Below are positions 11,544-20,726 of a DNA stretch of 22,301 nucleotides, in pieces; position 1 is the stretch's first letter, and the number at the start of each line of letters is the position of its first letter. The stretch lies in assembly GCA_004802705.1 (NCBI GenBank), contig SGPL01000535.1, forward strand, positions 1-22,301, given 5' to 3'. This DNA is from Bondarzewia mesenterica. Its lineage: Eukaryota > Basidiomycota > Agaricomycetes > Russulales > Bondarzewiaceae. The notes under the pieces are model-generated. The model ran no database searches. It saw only the letters and a list, made by a program, of their open reading frames with translations, and was not told the origin of the DNA. Made by a program: the position numbers and the translations under genes.

Positions 11544-11547
11544 TCAG
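11544..11547 (-). mobile_element. Candidate Helitron 3' terminus (CTGA)
   Basis: On the minus strand the sequence reads ...CTACCAG-CTGA-TCTGTTTACC. CTGA fits the CTRR consensus of Helitron 3' ends and is followed by the expected flanking T. A hairpin (11566-11615) lies 18 nt upstream, somewhat further than the usual 10-12 nt. The next bases are the 5' end of the left 50-bp repeat copy, suggesting two elements joined tail to head. Confidence 0.4.
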
Positions 11548-11565
11548 CTGGTAGTTGTGACTTCA

Positions 11566-11615
11566 TGACGCACTACGCGCTCTGATTCCTGAAGATGGGA
11601 ACGCATAGTGCGTCA
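11566..11615. repeat. 14-bp inverted repeat, 22-nt loop (candidate Helitron 3' hairpin)
   Basis: TGACGCACTACGCG (11566-11579) pairs with CGCATAGTGCGTCA (11602-11615) at 13 of 14 positions, plus one more pair outside. The stem is GC-rich and the loop is 22 nt. Helitrons carry a subterminal 3' hairpin that acts as a replication terminator. The position 18 nt upstream of a CTGA on the minus strand fits that role, although the loop is longer than usual. Alternatively it could be a transcription-regulatory palindrome for the + gene starting at 11745. Confidence 0.6.
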
Positions 11616-11744
11616 TTATGCATCAGTTCATTTCGACAACTCCACGATGACATAGAGCGAAAGCATGGATTGACGTCCCGCGTCTTGATTTATGGGTTCG
11701 TCGTGTGTCCACTTGTGTTCTCTTTGACGTCTTTCTTTTGTACC

Positions 11745-12953
11745 ATGACATCCACGCCAGGTTCATCTTCGACTATGTCTTCTCCTGTTAATGAACAATC
11801 GCTCTCTGCACGCACATTGTTGAGCACGGCAGACTTTAATCTCTATGATTCTGGACTTCGTGACAGGGTCGTATGGTTTCGAGAGACACAGGGGGATGTG
11901 TTGGTCCTGCGTCCCACTGACAAAGATGACGCTCGCTCCTCCCCTGTTTCTGCCTCCCTTGGCTGTATCGTCGATATCGACTACGACAATTATTGGTTGA
12001 CGTCTGACGCGCATTATACCGGCCAGGGGACGTATCCGCAGCCGTTCGATAAGGCCAAGCCCACTTGTTACGTTAAGCAATCGACGAATCCAGCGTACGC
12101 TGACGACTTTACGAACGTTGTGCAAAATCTATGCTATCTGCAAGATATCATGGAACGCAAGGCGAAGTCAAATGACTACTCGGGGTACCTTGTGAATGAT
12201 AAGTCTGCACGATTCAGGATTCGCCATTAGTTGTTCACGGTGAGACTGTTCTTTTCCAATCTCTTCTTTTCATACACTTTTTTCTTCTTCGATTGATCCG
12301 ATATCTTTTCAGGATTTGAAAAAGGTCACTGCCGAGGAAAAAAGAGGTTCGTGCACCTGAACAGACATCTAGCTTATGCATTATCTACTAATTGCCCTTT
12401 AGAATCTGTTGGACTTAGGCACGAATTCACCACGGCCGGGTGGCCTGTCGAAACAGATGCCGCCAAAAGGCAGCTCGAATCTATCCAGAGCACCCATCGT
12501 GTAAATCCAATTCCGGCTTATGATTCTGACAGCAATCTTATTCGTCCATCGATGTACCGGGAGACACTCGCTAGAGCGACTGTGGCGCTATGCATCAGAT
12601 TGTTGCATTACACCATTAAAAGGATTATCCCCAAGGCTCCGACTACATTCACTGATTTCTTTGTTGCAGATATTGAAAAGATCCGTGTAGTATCTGCACC
12701 GATCAGCGTGACTTCGAGGAAGAGGATGCTGGCCATGACAGATCCATCATCGATTTCGGAACGCGTCTTCGAGAAACGTCGTAAAAGCCCCTGAGAGTGA
12801 GTTAAACTATCGCGTGCTCTAGATCGATACCCTTGTTCATATTATTCTCGGCATTTCAGGTGTCAGATTGGTGCTGCTGTCTCATATGTGGACACTATGT
12901 CGTCTGTTGTAACAGTATTCTTCACGTTCTTAGTTCCGTGTGATGCGACGTAA
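11745..12953 (+). CDS. Unknown protein convergent with RepHel, likely Helitron accessory gene
   Basis: The frame is open from 11595, but the better start is the ATG at 11745 (MTSTPGSSSTMSSP), a Ser/Thr-rich leader. Then follow FNLYDSGLRDRVVWF, GDVLVLRPTDKDD, CIVDIDYDNYWLTSDAHYTG, STNPAYADDF, NLCYLQDIMERKAKSNDYSG and YLV, and a TAG at 12228. A GTGAGA...TTTTCAG intron fits 12240-12312. A second open segment (12351-12794) contains PLESVGLRHEFTTAGWPVET, RPSMYRETLARATVALCIRL and a basic tail FEKRRKSP before a TGA at 12792. Another GTGAGT...TTTCAG intron (12797-12859) could lead to a short last exon ending with TAA at 12951. I do not recognise the fold and see no catalytic motif. The basic KRRKS tail could be a nuclear signal. 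It converges with the helicase gene inside the 50-bp repeats, so it probably travels with the element. The TAG, TGA and a frame change near 12340 suggest partial decay or missed introns. Confidence 0.55.
12240..12312 (+). other. Probable intron in the convergent unknown gene
   Basis: This 73-nt stretch begins GTGAGA and ends in ATCTTTTCAG, preceded by a strong pyrimidine tract. Boundaries were chosen from consensus only. Confidence 0.55.
12797..12859 (+). other. Probable intron near the 3' end of the convergent unknown gene
   Basis: This 63-nt stretch begins GTGAGT and ends GGCATTTCAG. It lies two bases past the TGA at 12792-12794, so it is used only if that TGA is a mutated sense codon or if it lies in the 3' UTR. 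Confidence 0.45.
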
Positions 12954-13513
12954 AATGTCGTTCTTCGTGTGTATTGGTGTGGCTTCAACTTATATTTGTA
13001 TCGTCCGATTTATGGACCTTGTCCTATTCAATTACAATCATTGTCCTTCTCATTCTTCTCCGTCATTCGTGTCTTTCTTCACCTGTTCAAGTTACTCTGT
13101 CTCCGATCGCGACAAATTACAATGCTCACCAGCTATGACATAAAATAATGAGAGTCATAATTGTTGTTTCCTACGCGTCTTCTTCACTCGACTGTCCGTC
13201 CTCATTTGATTCCTCAATTGCCTCTATTAACCTCTTCAATGTTCTTTTCACTAGAACATCGCCTTTTTTTGATGCCATTCCTTTCTTCCGCTATTTCGGC
13301 CTTTCTTCCATCACCTACATCTCATTCTTCTGTATTCGATTGTTCTTCATCTTCAACTCGTTCACTTGGTAGTTACTCAACTCTTCACATCTGCTTCACA
13401 ACGACTAACGGACAGGAATCCAGGAAAATATGGATTGACGGTTCAATATCGGGTTCCTCCATCAATCCTGTTTGCTTGTGATTAGCATCTTTTCCCTGCT
13501 TACAGTCAGTTGT
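12954..13513. other. Convergent 3' intergenic region, pyrimidine-rich
   Basis: This gap separates the 3' ends of the convergent unknown gene (+) and RepHel (-). The + strand is rich in C and T, giving two overlapping open frames of 74 and 106 codons (13148-13481) made mostly of Ser, Phe, Leu and Pro. They look like chance openings. No terminator or Helitron end was identified here. Confidence 0.5.
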
Positions 13514-15071
13514 TCATTGACTTACTATTTTCCGACTAGATTGCAGCGTCTTCGCCCACCATTCTTTCGTTTTCATATCGAGTATGTCTAGACGGTCATC
13601 CTCATCCAATACGGCCGGATTATGAGACGTTAGAAAGATTTCGTCGTTGAAATCTCTCAGGAGACGTATGGTGTCTCTTCCTGAGCTCCGTGACAAGGCC
13701 ACGTATAGGTTGAACAGACTAAGACTTCCGTTGGGTGGTGAAGCTATGTCAACGACAACGTACGTGATACTTTGGCCTTGTGCATGGTAATCAGTGAAAG
13801 CGTATGCTGCGGTGATCGGAAACTGGCTTCGATGCACCGTTGTAGGTTTCGCTTTTTCGAACTGATCCATGGGATGGATGGTGAATGTCTCTACAGATGG
13901 TTCGATCGGGATGACTCTCTCGTCTAGATTCATCAGTTTAGTAGCTCGCGTTCGGTCTAGTTTCACTAGAACGTGTGATGGCATATGTTCCAGTTTGATG
14001 GTGCGTCGATCCCGTACATCTGGTTCATTAAGATGCAAGGCAATGTGAGTGATTTCTCCCCTCGCTCCATTCACAACGTCAATTTCTGTCGCAAGGTTCA
14101 ATGTCACCATCACCTTCATTCCGACCGCGAGCATGACATCCTGTGGCAGGTTTTTCCGTTGTTTCCATTTTCGACCGGTCCCGTGGGCGAAGCGTTTTCG
14201 CAACTTTGATTTGTTCTGACAGAGTAAGTTTGCGAAGTCCTGTCGCTTTTGCCTTGTCCTTGGCACTACACATAAAATTGATAGCCGGTGTCATCTCGCA
14301 GTGTCTCTCGGTGGCCTCAGTATTCCATCGTATGTGTACTGCATGGCGCGGGGTGACGAGTGAAGCATTCTTCCATGGGTCGGTCGAAAAATCGGTAGGC
14401 GGACAGTGGACGGTGTTGAGAATTTGTCGATGAAGCATGATTAGGTCTTCTTCCTGAATGCATCCGTACCGCAGGTTTTGTAGAAAGGCAAGCCATATCA
14501 GATCGGTCACTCGCATCTGCTCCGTAAGTTTGACGACATCTTTAAATTCTTGAAAAATTTGACCGCTCGTTTGTGACTCGTTCGATTCTCTCTGTTCGCA
14601 AGGCCAGTACAATGTGTCCGATGCTCGACAGGCCACCGGTGGAAACTGATGGTGATCTCCACACAGGATTACGCTTATTCCTCCGAACGACGTTCCATCG
14701 ACGGCGTTAGTCTTCGCAATCGAAATGCGTTTTGAAATTTTTGCGAGGAATGGTTTTGAAATCATGGAGTATTCATCGATGATAAGGTACTTCTTCTCTG
14801 ACCATTCTGATTCCAATTGTTTTTTTCTTTCAGCTGACATTTTGTCCAACTTCTGTGATAGCATGCAGATGGTGTGAGTGGTCTTGCCGCTGATTAGCGA
14901 GGCCGCTATTCCTGTGTAGGCAGCTTTCACTAATAATGACGATGCGCCCCGCTGATGGAATGCTTCGGTTATCGTTTGTATGACCTTTGATTTTCCAGTT
15001 CCACCTTCTCCTGAAAGAATTATTCGTAAAGGAGGTGGGTTATCTCTGGCAAGCATCAAGTTTAGATGTCA
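13514..15071 (-). other. RepHel Pif1-like SF1B helicase domain
   Basis: The ATP-dependent 5'-3' helicase motifs appear in order. Motif I (Walker A) is GEGGTGKSKVIQ at about 15011-14976. Motif II is LIIDEYSM near 14786-14763. Motif III is ILCGDHHQFPPV near 14669-14634, and motif IV LTEQMRV near 14530. Motif V is GMKVMVTLNLAT near 14120-14085 and the late motif AYAFTDYHAQGQ is near 13807-13772. Motif VI is NLYVALSRSSG near 13711-13680. A one-base frame change at roughly 14180-14200 separates the 326-codon and 250-codon open segments, which overlap. The C-terminal KEWWAK…VSQ matches the usual helicase tail, so the 3' end is complete. Confidence 0.92.
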
Positions 15072-16097
15072 TACGACCATGTCGTATATCCGTTTCTGAT
15101 CTGCTTTTAAATCCAGAGGATTGGCAGGCAGTATTGCATCCTCTACAATTTCGACATGGTCGACGATGTCTTCCATGGAGTGTGGCGAGAGATGTTCGAC
15201 ATTAGGGAAATTGTCGGCAATGCGAAGACTTGGTCTAGAATGAGAGTTTGATTTCGATGAACTTTAGCTGATAATGTCGTCGTGGAGCTGACATCGCCAT
15301 GTTTTTAGATTCTCTACTTCTTCTGTTCCTGACCGTGACACTCCTCGCTTTGCAATCTTCGCGTCCCATTCTTCAACATTGTGATCACGCTTGAATATGC
15401 CTGCCTCGACTGCATGCAAAATGGCCATCTCCGCATACATCACATCTCTTGGTCCGTGTGTCATCGCCAAGAGTTTCCCAAGATTCTCTTCTGTGTAACT
15501 GTCCTTCGCAAGAACATCATCATCTACAATCGACTCGGCTTCAATACCTCCGAATTCTTCCGCATCCCCACGGCTACTATTTCGTGCCTGTTTTGCTGCC
15601 GACTGACATTCGTGGTAGTATTGAAACCCACTGATGGTTCTCTTCACTTCTACGGATGCATCCACGATGAAACGCTCAAAGGCTGTTGACCAATTTTCAT
15701 CCGGTAATTTCAAGTCGGACAAAAGCGATCGCCAGGGTTTCAGCAACATCAGCATACATGCACAATAGTAATCATGCATTTCTGGTACATCATTCCGTGG
15801 AATGGTAAACACACCCACGAAATTGCTGATTGTGTTGTGCCCTAGAGAGCGCATCACGCGTACACGGTTTTTGCTTTTGGGATGTGCCCGTAAGTAAGGA
15901 ATTCGTTCGTTAGCCAATCATCCTGTGCGAGAATGAATTGGTGCATCATCGTCTCTGGCACGTTTGTACGTGTCTCTGAAGAAATCCACCACATTCGTGC
16001 CATCCAGCTCTGGTCCACGATACGCATAGTCAACAACTTGGGATCTCGGACATAAGTTGCCTTCATCGTTCGTTTCAATTGTCACCATATCTGTAAC
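15072..16097 (-). other. RepHel linker between Rep and helicase
   Basis: The stretch reads LCPRSQVVDYAYRG, VVDFFRDTYKRA, then a TGA at 15918-15920, then ANERIPYLRAHPKSKNRVRV, GHNTISNFVGVFTIPRND and DYYCACMLMLLKPWRSL. This is the conserved block between nuclease and helicase in Agaricomycete Helitrons, in which the position of the TGA is usually Arg. A TAA at 15264-15266 and a TGA at 15069-15071 interrupt the same frame before the helicase. 15264-15917 is the longest open piece (217 codons). Confidence 0.82.
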
Positions 16098-16153
16098 CTG
16101 GAAGAAAATGTGAGTTAATTAACTGACGCAGCAATCACTTGACTATAACTGAC
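16098..16153 (-). other. RepHel intron (56 nt)
   Basis: On the minus strand this begins GTCAGT and ends TTTCTTCCAG. Joining gives TTDE-VTDMVTIETNDEGN, matching the acidic linker that follows the Rep domain in related elements. Confidence 0.7.
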
Positions 16154-16241
16154 CTCGTCTGTCGTACATGCAATGGGCGTTTCCCTTTCTGCATCAACAT
16201 TTGTTGTAGATCTTTCATGAAGCGTAGGTTGTGACTGATGG

Positions 16242-16309
16242 CTGCGTGAGTTGGTTAAGATATTTAGCTCGTTTCAAATCTGTGCTGATTTATTTCCTTA
16301 TAAACATAC
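16242..16309 (-). other. RepHel intron (68 nt)
   Basis: On the minus strand this begins GTATGT and ends CTCACGCAG, immediately after …GLKGV. Consensus splice sites and size fit the other introns. The phase of the following exon is not fully certain. Confidence 0.6.
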
Positions 16310-18043
16310 CTGACACCTTTCAAACCTGGATACGCACACTGAAGTGCACCCTCAAACGATGACCAGTATACGGGTGAGTACTGATGTGACTTGAAGTATC
16401 ATTCCATCCCATCAAATATGACATGACCATTGGAGCGGATAACTCTTGATGCATATTGATGGTTTGAAATATGTGAAAAATTAATTTTCGCTGATCTTCC
16501 TTTAACGAATCGACATAATCTGATTTTAACGTATGGTAGGCATGACCTTTGGCCAGGAGAGCAGACAGATTGAAGGCTTTGCCTTGTTTCTTGGCGGCAT
16601 ACGCAGTAACGTACCACGTTATGTTTTTGGTATCGGATCCATTCGTGAGGAGTTTGCCATCATTATTGCAGCGCATATTGACGGTGATGGCAGGAATTCA
16701 CCCATTCATCATTTCATACTTCCTTTTCATACCCCAATTTCCTGTCTCGTCCACATAATCGTCATCTGCAAGTTCGAAAGGAGCTCCCCTTTTGCAAATG
16801 AATTCGCCCTTGATATTATGGACCAGACAGCGCCGTCCATCGCACTCGTGTACTTGTTTGCTCCGAGCAACTCGCAACTCGAAATCTCGAATCGCATCTT
16901 CATACTCTGCTGAATCAGGTGTGGGAGGTCAACCATAACCAATCTCTGTCTCATTTCGAATGGACATTACTTGAGACCGTGAGTCAAGCCCTGGCACATA
17001 TGCACGGAAGTTTGCTGATACGTATCGTTTGACCCGCTGTCTAAATTCGATCGATTTCATCAATTGTTGCAGTTCATCCGCACTGGGCGCATCTTCCAAC
17101 CACAATAGCATGTGGAGATGCAAAGTACCTCTTCCCTGAGACTCCACGGTTCCAAAATATGCCGCCACTTCTCCCATAACTCCCATTCCAGAATGCACAT
17201 GGCCGTCATCTCCGATCTCTATGTTCATAAGGGTTTTTAGAACAGTGCGGATAATGAAGTGGAAAAACTTAGCGGCCGCGTATGGATCATTCGCGATGGT
17301 TCTTGCCCGTTGGTCCTTATCAGGTCCGGCAGTTGCGATAAATGCATCCATATCAATCGTATGTCCAGCAAATACCTGAGCGATCGGGTCATGCAGATCA
17401 CATGGGTTGACCGTCATCCAAACTGTAGGTGGACCTTTCCGTACTGTTGTTGCCCAAATTTGACTTCGCAATTGATATCGCGATGAATCGCAACCTTGCA
17501 CACGAGCACCGGTTGCGTGAACGTGACGTCGGAGAAGTCGTATTGCGGGATCTGATATTGGCTGGTTATTTTTCTCCTCTTCTTCAGCCGATGCTAAAGA
17601 ATCTGCAGAGATAGACGACAATATCCTGGCATCAGACTCAAAATTTCTACGGCGCATTTGCAATCTCGCCGATAACAAGGTTTGCCGACGCTGGTCAATG
17701 CCGAATGCAACAAAAGGAAAAGTTTCATGCTTCCGGAAACGACGGTCGTGGTATTGTAAGTTCCACCGAATATGGTTGACAAAGGACAACAGAGTTTCTT
17801 TATCAGCTTCGATCCCTCCACGTCCATAAGGGAAGAGTGTCGGGAAAGATTTTTCGAAGAAATTTTCACGATTAGGATCATATGTGCGTGTTTCTCCAGC
17901 TCGGGGTCGTCCAAAATCCTGAACAGGTCTTCCTCCATGTCGGTTCGCGTATCCTCCTTCCTGCCCTTCATGCCAAACATTCGACAGAGCATACAACATG
18001 AGTTCGCTTGAGGACATGCTGTTCTGTTCTGTATCAACAGCTT
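16310..18043 (-). other. RepHel rolling-circle replication initiator (HUH, two tyrosines)
   Basis: The segment opens with LMLYALSNVWHEGQEGGYA, RPVQDFGRPR and NFFEKSFPTLFPYGRGGIEA, the Helitron_like_N signature. The metal-binding HUH motif is His-Leu-His at 17112-17120 within GTLHLHMLLWL. The two catalytic tyrosines are in WYVTAYAAKKQ at about 16611-16613 and 16599-16601, spaced YxxxY as in Helitron Rep. Between them lie a TGA at 16929-16931 (family consensus has Arg before PP.P) and a TGA at 16698-16700, both in the same frame. A frame change near 16393 follows SYLMGWND; after it the expected PVYWSSFEGALQCAYPGLKG appears in the next frame. All active-site residues are present, yet the chain is interrupted. 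Confidence 0.88.
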
Positions 18044-18134
18044 CTGAAACTTTGAGAGGGATAACAAACGGATTATTTAGAATTATTGTATATTCATTTT
18101 TTTTTCCTATTTCTGTTCAAATTTAACTTCTTAC
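18044..18134 (-). other. RepHel intron (91 nt)
   Basis: On the minus strand this begins GTAAGA and ends AAAGTTTCAG. Joining the flanks restores one frame (…NKAG-R-EAVDTEQNSMSSSE) that leads into the Rep domain. The phase is 1. Confidence 0.75.
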
Positions 18135-18185
18135 CTCTTCCTGCTTTATTCATAGATTCTCCATCATAACGTTCTGCTACGTCTG

Positions 18186-18199
18186 CAAATAATGGTAAA
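18186..18199. repeat. Internal 14-bp match to the 50-bp repeat
   Basis: CAAATAATGGTAAA here is identical to 11526-11539 in the left 50-bp repeat and differs by one base from 22108-22121. In all three places the minus strand reads TTTACCATTATTTG followed closely by a GCAG, like an intron 3' end. It may be chance in AT-rich sequence. Confidence 0.35.
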
Positions 18200-18230
18200 A
18201 TAAAAGATCCTTCGTCAGTTTTCAAATCCA

Positions 18231-19187
18231 CTATAACTGTTGCATTTTACTGTACTGATCAATAACGTTTTCTTCATCCTCGCGAGGAACATACCCTGAT
18301 GTCTCCTCATCTAAAACCCCAACATCTTCTGACTGACGAATTGTCGCCAATAATTCATTTGGCACATCATCCTCAGGCAACGCGTCCAAACGACATTCGT
18401 CAATTTCGATATCCCCGTAATACTTGGTGTTATGTTTCTTCAACCACTGCAACGCTTCTCGTACTGCCGCACGTCGAATTTTGAAAGTGGATTGTAACCA
18501 ATCTTTGGGAAGTTGTCCCTGCCCGATAAATGTCACCGTCATAACTGATGGCAGAATTTCGGGATGCCGTGGCATTAACCTCCCTTCTGTCATCCGAGCT
18601 ATCCCTTTGATGTCTTGTTCATATGTACTGACAGTCCCCCGCATCCCTTGCTGTTGAGAAGCTGGATCACTGAACCGTGATTTTGTCGACAGCTTGTAGA
18701 CAAACACCCTTGGGTATAACAGGGCGATCAGCATCTGTTCCGGCATCGTTAAACATCGCAGTTGCCATGGAACTCGCCCCACCCATAAGTTGTTAGCAAG
18801 TGAGTATTTTGGAGGTTTGTTGGCTGAGGACGACACTAAAGATGTTATGCATTGTTTGCAAACACAGACCATAGGTAGGTCCTGTGCACTGCGAACAATA
18901 CCCTCTTCTTCCAACAAAGCACCGTATATCAGATCTTGATCAGGATGCGTAATCCCCCGCTTTGGACGTAGGCGGTATAAATTCGGTACGTCTGATATAG
19001 GCATCACAACAATTCCATTGCCCTCCACGTCGCGCTCACGAGCACATACGGCACATATAGCCATTGCAATCGCAGATGAACTGGTCGCTTGATAAAAATG
19101 ATGGTAACGTTCATAGACCTCGTCGCGTGTAGGAAGCGACAAGAACCGCGAAACGTCATATTCTCTCCTCTCCCCATCTTCAGCAAT
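18231..19187 (-). other. RepHel DUF6570 region
   Basis: After the TGA at 19188 the same frame reads REYDVSRFLSLPTRDEVYER, CAVCARERDVEG and MVCVCKQC, followed by NLWVGRVPWQLRCLTMPEQM and LIALLYPRVFVYKL. The paired CxxC motifs and the V-P-x-x-L-x-x-L-T-x-x-E-x-x-L-I-A signature identify the DUF6570 domain that precedes the Rep domain in many fungal Helitrons; the cysteines probably bind zinc. The frame ends with SKMQQL and TAG at 18231. The following coding stretch (ATVIVDLKTDEGSFILPLF) is in another frame, so a small indel lies at about 18235. The 303-residue open segment is the expected size for this domain. Confidence 0.8.
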
Positions 19188-20103
19188 TCATCTGCGTTTA
19201 GATAGACAGTCCAGAGCCATCTCCAACAGCATCGAAACACGACGCGGTGACATGCGACGCAAAACGACATCAATTAAAGCATCCTTAGATGGACAGGACA
19301 TTGGATCCAGAGACAATTCATCTGCCACAGTCTCCTCGATAACTTCTTTCGACAAACATGACAAGGTTTGTGCCAACGGCGATGTCGACAAATTTCCACC
19401 GCCATCAACTACCTTATTTTGAACCATGTTCAGCAAAATGTCGACCAACTTCCTCGGCGCTCTCGAAATGATTGCGTCGATTAGATTTTTTTTTACATCG
19501 CTTTTCTGGAGCAGTAAAAATTGATGTATTCAATGGCCGTACGCTTGATATCTGCCACGGATAAATGCAACAGCTTCTCCCCTGTATGCGACAACCCTAT
19601 GGACCGTTTTCCATTTAGTCAGCACAATGAACAATACAATGCACGTAATGATGACTTGCGAGCTTTCGTTGCATCCGCCTCGCTCACGACTGTGATAATT
19701 TCTTCACGAATCTCCACTGAGTTTGTCTGAAGCATCGATTGATCGTCCATTGTATAACTCCCTGTGCACATGAAGCCAGACTATTTAATATAACCGTTTC
19801 AACGGCATATGCACTGAAAAACAAACCTGTCGGTGTGTGATCCTGATCTTCAGAAACAATGTTTCCTGACACATGACTATGCTTCGCGACTTGATACAGC
19901 GTCTCCAGCACATACAACGGTGCACGATTCACGATCGCATCGATAACAAGCTCTTTCGACATCAGCTCCCGTTCTGACAAATGAACCTTTCCTCTAACCA
20001 CCTCGACCATCTATGAAAGCATCAAAATAAACAAATCTCGTACACTCGCCTGACGATGAATGTCGATGGATTGACATGATCCAGATGGAATTTGCGACGA
20101 CAT
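19188..20103 (-). other. RepHel N-terminal region: repeated helical motif and CxxC segment
   Basis: From the ATG at 20103 (MSSQIPSGSC) the frame meets a TAG at 20011-20013 and continues in the same frame. A motif of the form S-K-x-x-[LV]-I-D-x-[IV]-[VIL]-x-R-[AM]-[PS] occurs three times: SKELVIDAIVNRAP, KKNLIDAIISRAP and SKDALIDVVLRRMSP. It resembles short SAP-like or two-helix DNA-binding repeats. Between copies one and two lie a CSLC segment with a TGA (19619-19621) and IKRTAIEYINFYCS, ending at TAA 19493. An intron (19762-19826) fits. A nine-A run at 19486-19494 coincides with a frame change. The region ends at TGA 19188, in the same frame as the following DUF6570 segment. Confidence 0.65.
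19762..19826 (-). other. RepHel intron (65 nt)
   Basis: On the minus strand this begins GTTTGT and ends CATGTGCACAG. Joining DHTPT-G-SYTMDDQSML keeps the reading frame through to the CSLC segment. Confidence 0.55.
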
Positions 20104-20726
20104 CGCTTAACATCAATGTCAGTAGCCACAAAGTACGTTGATCAGCTTTATCACGCCCCTCAATCGTTTACCTAATCCTCCCCTTCCTATTTCCTCATCG
20201 TCTTCCAATGTCAACATCCCTTGCTTAGATGCCATTCAACACATTAGTCACTCACTCGACTACCCCACCTCTGCTACTGCGATACCACCTATACATTAAC
20301 TACAAAGAAACCATCTCACTTTATACACCGCTCCACACGATCTCTAATTCCCTCTCATTATAGACTGCAACCAAATTGTTCACTCATTGTTAAACAAACC
20401 AACGACTATCCTCTGACAACAAAAAAAAAAAAAAAAAAGTTGCACAGCACGATCACGTGACCCACATACAACGACCACTGCTGTGCACTGGATGTCATCA
20501 TCACCCTCCATATTCATACAAATCCGCCTGAATTTCAGATCCGACCAGTGAGTCTTTGTAATGGGATCTGAAACAAATCTGAATGCTCTATCATATTGCG
20601 TCAATTAACCGTTCTTGCCTACTCTACAAGATAAACGCACCGCCTTCACTGTTCAACTGAACGACGAATCGATATCATCTTCTTCGAAGCCTTCTACGCA
20701 ATCAAAATACCTACACCAATTGCCCC
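20104..20726. promoter_or_regulatory. Divergent intergenic region between RepHel and the NTase-like gene
   Basis: This 620-bp gap lies between two divergently oriented starts (RepHel at 20103 on -, the nucleotidyltransferase-like gene at 20727 on +), so it should hold both promoters. It is C/T-rich on the + strand. It contains an 18-A homopolymer at 20421-20438. No clear TATA box or long ORF is seen. Confidence 0.45.
20421..20438 (+). repeat. A18 homopolymer
   Basis: Eighteen consecutive A residues sit between ACAAC and GTTGC. It could be a nucleosome-excluding promoter tract, or the poly(A) trace of a small retroposed insert. No target duplication was found beyond the short CAAC/GTTG inverted flank. 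Confidence 0.8.

Larger units (their letters stand above)
13514..20103 (-). pseudogene. Helitron RepHel (DUF6570 + HUH/Y2 Rep + Pif1-like helicase), disabled
   Basis: One gene can be traced from an ATG at 20103 to a natural C-terminus at 13514 (…KEWWAKTLQSSRKIVSQ). In order it has N-terminal helical repeats and a CxxC segment, a DUF6570 region, a HUH/two-tyrosine rolling-circle nuclease, a linker region and a superfamily-1B Pif1-like helicase. Rep nicks and transfers one DNA strand and the helicase unwinds it during rolling-circle transposition. At least four introns of 56-91 nt fit GT-AG. The coding frame is broken by nine stops: TAG 20011, TGA 19619, TAA 19493, TGA 19188, TGA 16929, TGA 16698, TGA 15918, TAA 15264 and TGA 15069. 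Frameshifts occur near 19490 (A9 run), 18235, 16393 and 14190. Domains on both sides of every lesion match the family in the expected order, so this is a single decayed gene, not several genes. No functional protein is expected. Confidence 0.9.

Noticed and set aside
13148..13481. Two overlapping + strand frames of 74 and 106 codons
   Set aside because: They are Ser/Phe/Leu/Pro-rich products of pyrimidine-rich sequence with no recognisable motif or splice context, located in the convergent 3' gap.
14079..15059. A host PIF1 DNA helicase gene on its own
   Set aside because: It is collinear with DUF6570 and Rep domains upstream in the same orientation, which marks a Helitron RepHel rather than a cellular PIF1.
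16727..16954. 75-codon minus-strand frame (MRQRLVMVDLPHLIQQS…)
   Set aside because: It is a shadow. The RepHel frame through the same bases reads PPTPDSAEYEDAIRDFELRV and continues the Rep domain apart from the TGA at 16929.
13514..20103. TGA as a sense codon (alternative code or selenocysteine) in RepHel
   Set aside because: TAA and TAG interruptions and several frameshifts occur in the same gene, and no fungal nuclear code reassigning TGA fits the other features. Pseudogene decay explains everything.
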